NCBI RefSeq assembly: GCF_004115155.1
Contig: NZ_RDSM01000001.1
Span: 372,001-436,000, forward strand
Direction: 5' to 3'
Source of the DNA: Granulicella sibirica
GTDB taxonomy: Bacteria; Acidobacteriota; Terriglobia; Terriglobales; Acidobacteriaceae
DNA length: 64,000 nt
Shown piece by piece: positions 25,034-32,220 of the stretch. The notes beneath the pieces are model-generated. The model saw nothing but the letters and a program-made list of their open reading frames with translations, did no database searches and was not told the DNA's origin. A program made the translations under genes and the position numbers. The stretch's first letter is position 1. Every line of letters begins with the position of its first letter.

Positions 25034-25442
25034 GCGTGCTTTGCAGGTCGTTTTGATGGTGGTCGGCTTGCTTTATTCTTTCTGGGGGTACTTGCTATTC
25101 GACAATCTTTGGCACGATAAGTGGTTTGACAAGCATTGCGATGTCATGCCGATGTTCCTGAGCCTTAACACGGTGCTTGGGGTTTGTCTGTTGCTGGCTA
25201 TCAAGCAGCCAGCGAAGCATCGATTGATGATCGGCTATGGTGCGTGGTCAAGCCTTGCCCACGCGTCCACGATGACCATCATGTCGGCACAGGCTATCGT
25301 TCACGGGACACACAGGCAGGATAGTCCCCAGGACATTGTGATGTTTGTCGTGATTGGAGGCACGCTGCTTGCACTCCTCCCGGCAAGACAAGCATCGCCG
25401 GCCGGCGCGCTTATCAGTGACCCGCGCTTTGCTGAGCGCTAG
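25023..25442 (+). CDS. DUF6632-like membrane protein
   Basis: A 139-residue protein with four predicted membrane segments (ALQVVLMVVGLLYSFWGYLL, FLSLNTVLGVCLLLAI, and two more). The pattern resembles the DUF6632 family, which is of unknown function. ATG 25023 has GGAGG five bases upstream and lies 11 bases inside the previous gene, so it is the fourth gene of the ECF operon. A conserved HASTMTIM segment lies in the third helix. The family name is from memory and moderately certain. Confidence 0.72.
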   Translation: MKRERALQVVLMVVGLLYSFWGYLLFDNLWHDKWFDKHCDVMPMFLSLNTVLGVCLLLAIKQPAKHRLMIGYGAWSSLAHASTMTIMSAQAIVHGTHRQDSPQDIVMFVVIGGTLLALLPARQASPAGALISDPRFAER

Positions 25443-25512
25443 GGGACCTTCGACCGCGGCCCGAGGCTGCACCCTCGGCGGCTGAAGCCGGTCTTCTTCC
25501 GGCGTTGATGGC

Positions 25513-25532
25513 GGCACGGCTGAAGCCGTGCC
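25513..25532. repeat. Perfect inverted repeat GGCACGGCT
   Basis: GGCACGGCT and AGCCGTGCC separated by two bases. It is part of a repeat-only stretch (25443-25620) behind the ECF operon that also contains GGCTGAAGCC and copy 3 of the GGTGGGGCACC hairpin. Confidence 0.7.
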
Positions 25533-25541
25533 CTCAAGCGA

Positions 25542-25620
25542 GGCATGAGGCGTGGATGTCGGGCGGTCGCGGCTCCCATCTTAGCGACGGTGTGGCCATC
25601 CCGAAGGTGGGGCACCCGGC
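25542..25620 (+). repeat. GGTGGGGCACC hairpin repeat, copy 3 (long form)
   Basis: Long form with the leader GGCGTGGATGTCGGGCGGTC also seen in copy 1, then CCCATCTTAGCGAC and the partly complementary arm CCGAAGGTGGGGCACCC. It lies between convergent genes and no gene crosses it. Confidence 0.75.
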
Positions 25621-25640
25621 GGCTCTCCGCCAAAGAATGG

Positions 25641-26087
25641 CTAGAAGATGCCGAAGCGCTTGTGCTTGCGGCCGATCACTCCCGGTTCGTCCATGAAGAT
25701 TGCCGCCGGTTTTTGAAGGACGGTGTAGTGCTGGACGTCGGTACGCCCTTCGACCTGGGTCGTGTGGTCGGTCTTGAGGACATAGGAGACCACCACGGGG
25801 CAGGTACGAGGGCCTGGGTATGCGTTGGCTTTCCAGCCTTTGACGAAGTCTATCGTGCCGCCCTTCAACATGGCATGTCCGCTGAGGACTTGCAGGTCGG
25901 CGACCGATCCATCCTTTGCGAAGGATGCCATGAGGATGACGTTTCCTTCAACGTGGGCGGCCTTTGCGATGGGGGGATAGATCGGGGCGGAGGTCTCGGT
26001 CATAGAACTTAGGCCGCATGGTTCGGCGGCTCTTAGCCATCGGGCGCACGAGAGCAGGAGAAGTGCGAGGAGACTCCCGCGAATCAT
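25641..26087 (-). CDS. Exported protein with TonB C-terminal domain fold
   Basis: A 148-residue protein with a signal peptide (GSLLALLLLSCARWLRA) and a TonB-C-like core: APIYPPIAKAAHVEGNVILM, FAKDGSVADLQVLSGHAML and a final VVVSYVLK strand. The proline-rich spacer and N-terminal anchor of true TonB are missing, so it is not a full energy transducer; the exported domain may act as a periplasmic adaptor. ATG 26087 overlaps the stop of the GNAT gene (ATGA), so the two are coupled. Confidence 0.75.
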   Translation of the reverse strand: MIRGSLLALLLLSCARWLRAAEPCGLSSMTETSAPIYPPIAKAAHVEGNVILMASFAKDGSVADLQVLSGHAMLKGGTIDFVKGWKANAYPGPRTCPVVVSYVLKTDHTTQVEGRTDVQHYTVLQKPAAIFMDEPGVIGRKHKRFGIF

Positions 26088-26584
26088 GGCTGGAGTTGAG
26101 CGAGAGCGGGGAGGCTTTCGCCGGCTACGCGCATGATGCGCCACTCGGTGAGGGGGACGGCTCCGAGGGATTCGTAGAAGTCGATGGCGGGGGTGTTCCA
26201 GTCGAGGACGTTCCACTGGAGGCGGTGGAAGCCGGCGGCGTGGGCGGCGGAGGCGACGCTGGTGATGAGGGCTTTGCCGATTCCCTTGCCGCGCATGGCG
26301 GGGAGGACGAAGAGGTCCTCGAGGTGGATGCCGGCGCCGGTCCAGGTGGAGTAGGTGTGGAAGTAGAGGGCGAAGCCGGCGGGGTCGCCGTCGAGTTCGG
26401 CGAGGATGCAGTGGAAGCGCGGGGTGGGGCCGAAGCCGTCGCGGAGGAGGTCGGCCTCGGTGGTGAGGACGGCGTGGGGTTCGCGCTCGAAGTCGGCGAG
26501 GGCGCGGATGAAGGCGTGAATCTGGGGAACGTCGGAAGGGGTGGCTTCGCGGAGGATGAGGCCGGTGGGTGGGGCGGGAGGCAT
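26084..26584 (-). CDS. GNAT N-acetyltransferase (diamine acetyltransferase-like)
   Basis: A 166-residue GNAT enzyme that transfers acetyl from acetyl-CoA to an amine. The CoA-binding motif appears as LFVLPAMRGKGIGKALI near residues 90-106, and WNVLDWNTPAIDFYESLGA is the conserved C-terminal region of spermidine/spermine-type members (SSAT). The N-terminal REATPSDVPQIHAFIRALADF fits. The coding strand is very C-rich. The substrate is likely a polyamine or small amine by family, not shown by the sequence. Confidence 0.88.
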   Translation of the reverse strand: MPPAPPTGLILREATPSDVPQIHAFIRALADFEREPHAVLTTEADLLRDGFGPTPRFHCILAELDGDPAGFALYFHTYSTWTGAGIHLEDLFVLPAMRGKGIGKALITSVASAAHAAGFHRLQWNVLDWNTPAIDFYESLGAVPLTEWRIMRVAGESLPALAQLQP

Positions 26585-26589
26585 GGGGG

Positions 26590-27231
26590 TTATTTTACTT
26601 GGGGACGGTTCCCCTCGAGAGACGGTAGCCGCGAGGTCCGCTCTCCTGGGAGGCGGAAGAGCACTGCGAGGGCTTTCACGCGCTCTTTTTGGCGGCTGGG
26701 CGGAAATCGTCTGGTTCTTGCGAGCTCGGCTATGCCGTGGAGACTCGCCCAGAAAAGCTCAGAGAGAACCTCTGGTTTCGGTGTGTGCCCTTGAAACAAC
26801 TCGAGGAGCTGGGAGAACGCGAATTGAAGTTCCGGTGGGGTTGCGGCGTCATCAAACGGAACGCTGAGGTTGAGCGAAAACATCGCTTCATATAGAGCCG
26901 GGGAGGCCGCGGCGAATGCCAGGTATCCGGCCGCGACCGATTCGACCGAGCTTCCACGATTCGCATATTTCCGTGCCTTCTCCAGGGCCACACCCAGTTC
27001 CTGGAAACCCTCAATCGCAACGGCGACCAGAATGCCGTCGCGGCTGCCAAAGTGAGCGTATAAGACGGGTTGGCTGTAGGAGATCTCGTCGGACAGGCGC
27101 CGAACGGTGACGCTGGACCACCCTTCAAGCTCCGCGATGCGTCGCGCAGCGCTGAGAATCTGGGCCCGGCGGACTTGCCTATCCCGCTGTTTTCGTTCCT
27201 CGATGCGCTTGTTTGTCTGCCTGGTTGCCAT
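26590..27231 (-). CDS. TetR/AcrR-family transcription regulator
   Basis: A 213-residue regulator with a basic N-terminus and HTH at about residues 22-65 (RIAELEGWSSVTVRRLSDEI then SYSQPVLYAHFG), followed by a helical domain (YLAFAAASPALYEAMFSL) of the TetR C-terminal type. The ATG at 27231 is preferred over a TTG six bases upstream. It faces the DUF1772 gene across 160 bases containing two copies of TATAGCGYTGCTAGA, which are probably its operators. It ends six bases before the GNAT gene start. Confidence 0.88.
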   Translation of the reverse strand: MATRQTNKRIEERKQRDRQVRRAQILSAARRIAELEGWSSVTVRRLSDEISYSQPVLYAHFGSRDGILVAVAIEGFQELGVALEKARKYANRGSSVESVAAGYLAFAAASPALYEAMFSLNLSVPFDDAATPPELQFAFSQLLELFQGHTPKPEVLSELFWASLHGIAELARTRRFPPSRQKERVKALAVLFRLPGERTSRLPSLEGNRPQVK

Positions 27232-27241
27232 CCCCAAGAAT

Positions 27242-27256
27242 TATAGCGCTGCTAGA
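27242..27256. promoter_or_regulatory. Operator-like repeat, copy 1 (TATAGCGCTGCTAGA)
   Basis: A 15-base motif with imperfect dyad symmetry just upstream of the TetR start. It is repeated 60 bases away with one change. Confidence 0.55.
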
Positions 27257-27301
27257 AATATTGTGATGAGAGCGAATCCGTCATCAGCGCTCCGCATCTC
27301 A

Positions 27302-27316
27302 TATAGCGTTGCTAGA
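27302..27316. promoter_or_regulatory. Operator-like repeat, copy 2 (TATAGCGTTGCTAGA)
   Basis: Matches copy 1 at 14 of 15 bases in the same orientation. It lies 78 bases before the DUF1772 start, in the divergent control region. Confidence 0.55.
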
Positions 27317-27393
27317 TTTTAGAACTAAGTTACGCGCGATAGAAACTCTATCTCGGTCACTCCCGCTGACTTCAGATCGAACAGGAGCTGTTT

Positions 27394-27825
27394 ATGCAGC
27401 TCGTCAACGTAGTTACCCTCTTCATCGTCCTTACTCTGGTAGGCGTAGAGTTCTCCGTCTCCGCCTTCATGAACCCCGCCGCCTGGCGGCTCGAACCCGA
27501 ATCGCAACTGAGGATGCTAAGCCGTCTTGCTTTCGTACTCGGAAGGGTGATGCCTGTCTGGTACCCGGTCTCCACGCTGCTTTTCTGTATCCAAGCATGG
27601 TTCGGCTGGTATACGCCCGGGCGTTCCCTGCTGCTTGAGGCGGCTGCGATCTGGGTTCTTACTTCGGTCGCATCGATCATTTTCCTGGTTCCCCTCAATA
27701 ACCGGGTGGCGGCAGGTGCTGCCGACTGGCAGCGGGTTCACCGGATCTGGGACAGGAGACATCGCGTGCGTATCGCCGCTCTCGCCCTCGCGGCCACCCT
27801 GCTCACCTACGTGATCGCCGGCTAG
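27394..27825 (+). CDS. DUF1772-family membrane protein
   Basis: A 143-residue protein with four hydrophobic helices and the conserved DUF1772 features FLVPLNNRVA and WQRVHRIWDRRHRVR. Relatives include anthrone-oxygenase-like proteins, so a membrane oxidation role is possible but not shown. It is controlled from the divergent region shared with the TetR gene. The N-terminal helix contains VGVEFSVSAFMNP, typical of the family. It is followed by a cupin gene on the same strand. Confidence 0.82.
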   Translation: MQLVNVVTLFIVLTLVGVEFSVSAFMNPAAWRLEPESQLRMLSRLAFVLGRVMPVWYPVSTLLFCIQAWFGWYTPGRSLLLEAAAIWVLTSVASIIFLVPLNNRVAAGAADWQRVHRIWDRRHRVRIAALALAATLLTYVIAG

Positions 27826-27948
27826 GTGCACGCCGCTCATCCCGTTAAAGATTGCCTTGATCGTCCAGGAGCAGAAGAAGAACAGGTTGTGCTTGATCTA
27901 CCTCCGGGGGTCCAGCATACTGTGGGGCAAACGAGAGCGAGGATCCTC

Positions 27949-28359
27949 ATGAATCGAGCTGCCCTTCTTATGTGTGCCCTGGTCCCATTCGCTGCGGGAG
28001 CAGCGGCATTTTCGATATCCGCGCCGGTGGGCCTGACACGGACTGATCTTCAACGGCACGATCTTTCCATTGAGGGCCGCGAGGCTATCCAGACCCGTGT
28101 GGACTTCGCGCCGGGCGCCGTCGCGCCATGGCATAGCCATCCGGGCGAGGAGCTCGTCTATGTCCCCGAAGGGACGCTGGAGTTTCAATTAGAGGGGGAA
28201 CAGCCGGTCACGCTCAAAGCAGGCGACGTCCTCTTCGTTCCGGCCGGGAAGGTGCATATGGCCCGGAACCCCGGAGCAACCCGGGGCGTCGAGCTCGCCA
28301 CGTATGTCGTCGAAAAGGGCAAGCCGCTGCTGGTGCGTGCAAGCGGTCAGGACCATTGA
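27949..28359 (+). CDS. Exported cupin-domain protein
   Basis: A 136-residue single-domain cupin with a signal peptide (LLMCALVPFAAGAAAFS). Cupin motif 1 is HSHPGEELVYVPEGTLEF and motif 2 is GDVLFVPAGKVHMARN, supplying His and Glu residues for a metal ion. Export suggests a periplasmic role. ATG 27949 with GAGG upstream is preferred to an earlier in-frame start at 27826. It lies between two membrane-protein genes on the same strand; the substrate is unknown. Confidence 0.85.
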   Translation: MNRAALLMCALVPFAAGAAAFSISAPVGLTRTDLQRHDLSIEGREAIQTRVDFAPGAVAPWHSHPGEELVYVPEGTLEFQLEGEQPVTLKAGDVLFVPAGKVHMARNPGATRGVELATYVVEKGKPLLVRASGQDH

Positions 28360-28371
28360 CGAGGGGACGAT

Positions 28372-29061
28372 ATGGGCTGGATGCGAAACCCGGGCCGGTG
28401 TGCCGGATTGCTTTATCTTGTGGGCTCGATTCCTGGTTTCTTTGCGCTGCTTTATGTTCCGAGCAGGGTGATCGTGCATGGAAATCCGGTGGCTACGGCG
28501 CATAACATCGCCGCCCATGAGACTTTGTTTCGGATGGGGATCGCCGCGGATCTTGCCGGGCAGGCGATCTTTCTCTTTGTCGCGCTGGCCCTGTATCACT
28601 TGCTGAAAGGGGTGAACCGGAGGCTCGCGCTGATGATGCTTCTTCTGCTTGTGGTTTCGATCCCGATTGCGTTTGTGAATGAGCTGAACTCGATGGCAGC
28701 GCTGACGTTTGCGAAAGGGGCGGAGTTCCTGGCGGGGTTCGATGAAGCGCAGCGGGTGGCGTGGATGCGGGTGTTTCTGAACCTGCGGGGGACGGGGTTC
28801 GATATTGCAGGGATCTTCTGGGGGCTCTGGCTGTTTCCGCTTGGGCTGCTGGTGTACCGGTCGGAGTTTATTCCGCGTCTGCTTGGCGTGGGATTGATGG
28901 TTGGGTGCTTTGCTTACCTCGCGAACAGCTTTACTTCGCTTGCCGTGCCGCAGTATGAGGATTTGGTTTCGCGGTGGGTTAGTCCGGTGCAGTTGGTGGA
29001 GATGGTGTTTATGCTCTGGCTGGTGGTGATGGGGGAGGTGCCTAAGACCTTGCCAGATTGA
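28372..29061 (+). CDS. DUF4386-family membrane protein
   Basis: A 229-residue protein with six hydrophobic helices. The opening RCAGLLYLVGSIPGFFALLY, the central MLLLLVVSIPIAFVNELN and FWGLWLFPLGLLVYRSEFIP followed by LLG match the DUF4386 family, which has no known function. It starts 12 bases after the cupin stop and ends just before two repeat elements. Confidence 0.82.
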   Translation: MGWMRNPGRCAGLLYLVGSIPGFFALLYVPSRVIVHGNPVATAHNIAAHETLFRMGIAADLAGQAIFLFVALALYHLLKGVNRRLALMMLLLLVVSIPIAFVNELNSMAALTFAKGAEFLAGFDEAQRVAWMRVFLNLRGTGFDIAGIFWGLWLFPLGLLVYRSEFIPRLLGVGLMVGCFAYLANSFTSLAVPQYEDLVSRWVSPVQLVEMVFMLWLVVMGEVPKTLPD

Positions 29062-29069
29062 GGGTATGG

Positions 29070-29117
29070 GCCTCCCACCTTACCCGACCGCAGGGCTGTC
29101 GGCGAAGAGGGGGCACC
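29070..29117 (+). repeat. GGTGGGGCACC hairpin repeat, copy 4 (diverged)
   Basis: CTCCCACCTTACCCGACCGC, then GGGCTGTCGGCGAAGAGGGGGCACC. It keeps the ends of the element but the arms pair less well. It lies directly behind the DUF4386 stop. Confidence 0.6.
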
Positions 29118-29168
29118 ATTGGCCGGGGCCGGTTTGAGGAGAGCGGACAACGACAAAGGCCACTGCAG

Positions 29169-29216
29169 ACGCAGATTCCCTTCGGGAATGACAACCAGAA
29201 AAGCAAGGGCAACGGC
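29169..29216 (+). repeat. CAGATTCCCTTCGGGAATGA repeat, copy 1
   Basis: A 48-base unit beginning ACGCAGATTCCCTTCGGGAA and ending AGGGCAACGGC. It contains the short palindrome TTCCCTTCGGGAA. It matches 32790-32837, inside the GT9 gene, at 46 of 48 bases. Here it is intergenic. Confidence 0.8.
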
Positions 29217-29223
29217 GCTGGAA

Positions 29224-29907
29224 TTACTTTGTGGGGGTAGTGGGCTTTGGGGCTGGCTTGGGTTGGGCGGCGAGCCACTTGTCGAAGGGGAGGTTGAAGT
29301 CGAAGAGCTGGGTGTTGGAGTCTTTGAACTTGATCTCTTTGAGATAAAGCTGGGCGTGGCGCATGGCGGGGTCGTCGAGTTCGCGGATGTCGTAGAAGAG
29401 ATAACCGGACTGGGTGGTGTGAGGGGCGACGGTGGTGTCGGGGAAGCCGAAGTCGCGGTCGTCGTCGGTGATTTTCTTGTCGACTGCCTCGGGGTGGGTG
29501 TGGATGTTGGTGCCCGGGAATGGCATCGGGATGGAGTGGCCGGAGGAGGCCTTCTTGGAGTAGAGGCGGCGGTTGAGGTCCTCGGGGAGGGCGGCGGGGA
29601 GGATGTCCTTGTTTTCGGAGATGAACTGGATGCGGACGTCGTCGAGGGTGAGGGGCTTGTCGCTGTCGTTGGTGATGATGACGCGGACGGGGAGGAAGCC
29701 GTGCTGAACGTAGGCGTTGCGGAAGAAGCTGCAGTTGGCGGGCTCGTCGCAGGGCTCGGCGGCGACGGCGACGTGCTCCTTGGGGTGGTCTTCGAAGAGG
29801 GTGTACTGGTTGGCGGGCTTCGCCGGGGGGGCTTTCTTGTCGGCGGCGTATAGGGAGGCGCAAGCGGCGACGAGGGCGAGGATGGCGAGGGGTCGCAACG
29901 GGTGCAT
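29224..29907 (-). CDS. Exported protein of unknown function
   Basis: A 227-residue protein with a signal sequence (LRPLAILALVAACASLYAAD); LVAAC could also be a lipobox, making it a lipoprotein. The body has immunoglobulin-like strands such as FLPVRVIITNDSDKPLTLDD and VAPHTTQSGYLFYDIREL, which resemble a domain for contacts on exported proteins. The C-terminus is a Lys/Pro tail (AAQPKPAPKPTTPTK). ATG 29907 is chosen because the earlier ATG at 29952 puts 15 polar residues before the signal peptide. I do not recognise a named family. Confidence 0.75.
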   Translation of the reverse strand: MHPLRPLAILALVAACASLYAADKKAPPAKPANQYTLFEDHPKEHVAVAAEPCDEPANCSFFRNAYVQHGFLPVRVIITNDSDKPLTLDDVRIQFISENKDILPAALPEDLNRRLYSKKASSGHSIPMPFPGTNIHTHPEAVDKKITDDDRDFGFPDTTVAPHTTQSGYLFYDIRELDDPAMRHAQLYLKEIKFKDSNTQLFDFNLPFDKWLAAQPKPAPKPTTPTK

Positions 29908-29977
29908 GCTGGGTTGATTATGATCTTCGCTGTAGGCCAACGTAAAGCGCATGCGGGTTGGACGATGAGGTGGCTGG

Positions 29978-31261
29978 TTGGTCTTGTGGGTTTATAGCTC
30001 GCTGTTCATGCTGGTGATGGTTGTGGGGGCTCCGTGGTGGGTGCTGCGGATGACTACGAGTGGGAGGTACCGGGCGGGGCTGCTGGAGCGGCTTGGGATG
30101 ATTCCGGCGGGGCTGCGGGAGGCCGTGGCTGAGCTTGACGGGAAAGACCTGATTTGGGTTCATGCGGTTTCGGTTGGGGAGGTACTGGCGTCTACGGCCC
30201 TGGTGCGCGAGTTGCGGAAGTTGGGGTATGGGGTGGCTGTGTCGACGACGACGCAGGCGGGGCAGGAGTTGGCGCGCGCGAGGTTTATCGGCTGCCCCGT
30301 GTTTTATGTGCCGCTGGACTTTGCGTTTCTAATGCGGCGGTATCTACAGGTGCTGAAGCCCCGGCTCGTGGTGACGATGGAGAGCGAGCTTTGGCCGAAT
30401 CTGATTCATACGTGTAAGCGCGAGGGGATTCCGCTGGCGGTGGTGAATGCGCGAGTGTCGGATCGGTCGTTTCCACGGTATATGCGGCTGAAGGCGGTCT
30501 GGGGGCCGCTGCTGCGGGAGGTTTCGGTGTTCCTGGCGCAGAGTGAGGAGACTGCGGGGCGGCTGCGGGAGATGGGGGTTGCAGCGGAGCGGGTGGTGGT
30601 GGCGGGGAATTTGAAGTATGACGTGGTTGCTGGGACGGCGGGTTTCGTGACGGAGTGGCTGAAGAGTTTGCTGGCTGGGGAGCGGCTCGTGGTGGCGGGG
30701 AGCACGCTTGGCGGTGAGGAGGAGATGCTTCTTGGGGCCTGGGCGGAGGTGCGGGCGGCTGATCCGGATGCGGCTTTGCTGATTGCGCCGAGGCATACGA
30801 ACCGGTTCGAGGAAGTCGCGGCCTTGATCGAGGCGAAGGGGTTTGGGGTGGTTCGGGCGAGTCGGATGGGTGAGGCGGCCCTGGATCGGAATGCGGTCAT
30901 TCTGCTGGATACGATTGGGGACCTTGCCACGGTGTATGGAGTGGCGGATGTCGCGTTTGTTGGAGGGAGCCTGATGAAGAAAGGGGGACATAATCCGCTG
31001 GAGCCGGCGCGGTTTGGGGTGCCGGTGGCGATGGGAGAGTCGTATGAGAACTTCCGGGAGATCGTGGGGGCGATGAAGGAAGCGGATGCGATCCGGATTG
31101 TGCGGCGTGAGGAGTTGGGTGGAGTGCTGGCTGGATTGCTGGTGGATCGGGAGGGCGCCAAGGCTATGGGGGCGCGTGGAAGGCAGGTATTTGAGGCACA
31201 GGCAGGGGCGACGGGGCGAGTGGTTGCGACACTAGTTGGGTTGATGCGGGGTGAGGGTTGA
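29978..31261 (+). CDS. waaA: 3-deoxy-D-manno-octulosonic acid (Kdo) transferase
   Basis: A 427-residue GT30 enzyme that adds Kdo to lipid IVA at the inner membrane. The features are an N-terminal membrane anchor (SSLFMLVMVVGAPWWVL), IWVHAVSVGEVLASTALVREL near residue 60, METELWPN-like MESELWPNLI near 130, and FVGGSLMKKGGHNPLEPARFG near 330. The start is TTG 29978, supported by GAGGT six bases upstream. Its stop overlaps the lpxK start. It opens a seven-gene plus-strand run. Confidence 0.95.
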   Translation: MVLWVYSSLFMLVMVVGAPWWVLRMTTSGRYRAGLLERLGMIPAGLREAVAELDGKDLIWVHAVSVGEVLASTALVRELRKLGYGVAVSTTTQAGQELARARFIGCPVFYVPLDFAFLMRRYLQVLKPRLVVTMESELWPNLIHTCKREGIPLAVVNARVSDRSFPRYMRLKAVWGPLLREVSVFLAQSEETAGRLREMGVAAERVVVAGNLKYDVVAGTAGFVTEWLKSLLAGERLVVAGSTLGGEEEMLLGAWAEVRAADPDAALLIAPRHTNRFEEVAALIEAKGFGVVRASRMGEAALDRNAVILLDTIGDLATVYGVADVAFVGGSLMKKGGHNPLEPARFGVPVAMGESYENFREIVGAMKEADAIRIVRREELGGVLAGLLVDREGAKAMGARGRQVFEAQAGATGRVVATLVGLMRGEG

Positions 31262-32220
31262 AGCGGGCTCGGCCGGGGTTGTTGCCTCTGGTCCCGCTGT
31301 ATGGGGCTGGACTTTGGGTGAAGGGTTTGCTGGGCGTGAAGGCTCGTCGACTGCGCGGGCGGGTCGTGAGTGTGGGGAGCCTGTCGGCGGGAGGTGCGGG
31401 GAAGACGCCGGTGGTGATGCTCGTGGTCGAGATGCTTCAGGCAGCCGGGCTTGGAGTGGATGTGCTTTCGCGGGGGTATGGACGTAGAGGGACGGGGGTG
31501 GAACGGGTGGATGTGGCGGGAAGTGCGGAGCGGTTTGGGGATGAACCACTGCTGATGGCGCGACGATTGGGTGTCCCGGTGTGGGTGGGGGCGGATCGAT
31601 TTGCTGGCGGGTCAGCGGCAGAGGTGGGAGTGGAGACGGAGGGGTTAGTGCATGTGCTGGATGATGGGTTTCAGCATCGGAAGCTGGCGCGGGATGTGGA
31701 TGTGGTTCTGCTGACGCGGAAGGATGTGGGGGATGGGCTGCTTCCTGCGGGGGATCTGCGGGAGGGGCTGGGAGCGCTGGGGCGGGCGGACGTGGTGGTA
31801 TTGCGCGAGGAAGAGGTTGCGGGGCTGCGGGGGTTTGTTCCGGCGGGGAAGGTCGTCTGGGTGGTCAGGCGGGAGTTGCGGTTTGAGGGGTTGGTCCCGG
31901 CGCGACCTTTCGCGTTTTGTGGGATAGCCCGTCCTGACGGGTTCTTGGGGATGCTCGCGGGGGCTGGCGTGGTGAGCGCCGGGGTGGAGCGGCTTGCGGA
32001 TCACCACCGGTACGGGATGCGGGATGTGACGCGGCTGATTGCGGCGGCCCGTGCAGCGGGGGCGGATGGGTTTTGTACGACGGAGAAGGATGCGGTGAAG
32101 CTGACACCCGCGATGCGGAAGAGGCTCGAGGAGGTTGGGCCGGTGTCGGTTGCGGAGCTTCGGGTGTCGCTCGTGGAGGGTGGGGTGGGGGACCTGGTGC
32201 GTGAGAAGATGGGGGTTTGA
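31258..32220 (+). CDS. lpxK: Tetraacyldisaccharide 4'-kinase
   Basis: A 320-residue kinase that phosphorylates the lipid A precursor at the 4' position. The P-loop is SAGGAGKTPVVM near residue 44, followed by LSRGYGRRGTG, DEPLLMARR and VLDDGFQHRKLARDVD, all typical of LpxK. The TTG start overlaps the waaA stop and the stop overlaps the next start (TTGA), so the three genes are translationally coupled. A typical length for the family. Confidence 0.95.
   Translation: MKRARPGLLPLVPLYGAGLWVKGLLGVKARRLRGRVVSVGSLSAGGAGKTPVVMLVVEMLQAAGLGVDVLSRGYGRRGTGVERVDVAGSAERFGDEPLLMARRLGVPVWVGADRFAGGSAAEVGVETEGLVHVLDDGFQHRKLARDVDVVLLTRKDVGDGLLPAGDLREGLGALGRADVVVLREEEVAGLRGFVPAGKVVWVVRRELRFEGLVPARPFAFCGIARPDGFLGMLAGAGVVSAGVERLADHHRYGMRDVTRLIAAARAAGADGFCTTEKDAVKLTPAMRKRLEEVGPVSVAELRVSLVEGGVGDLVREKMGV

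Noticed and set aside
29965..29997. ATG start for waaA with a frameshift
   Set aside because: The ATG at 29965 runs into a stop after ten codons. The TTG at 29978 with GAGGT six bases upstream gives the full protein, so no frameshift is needed.
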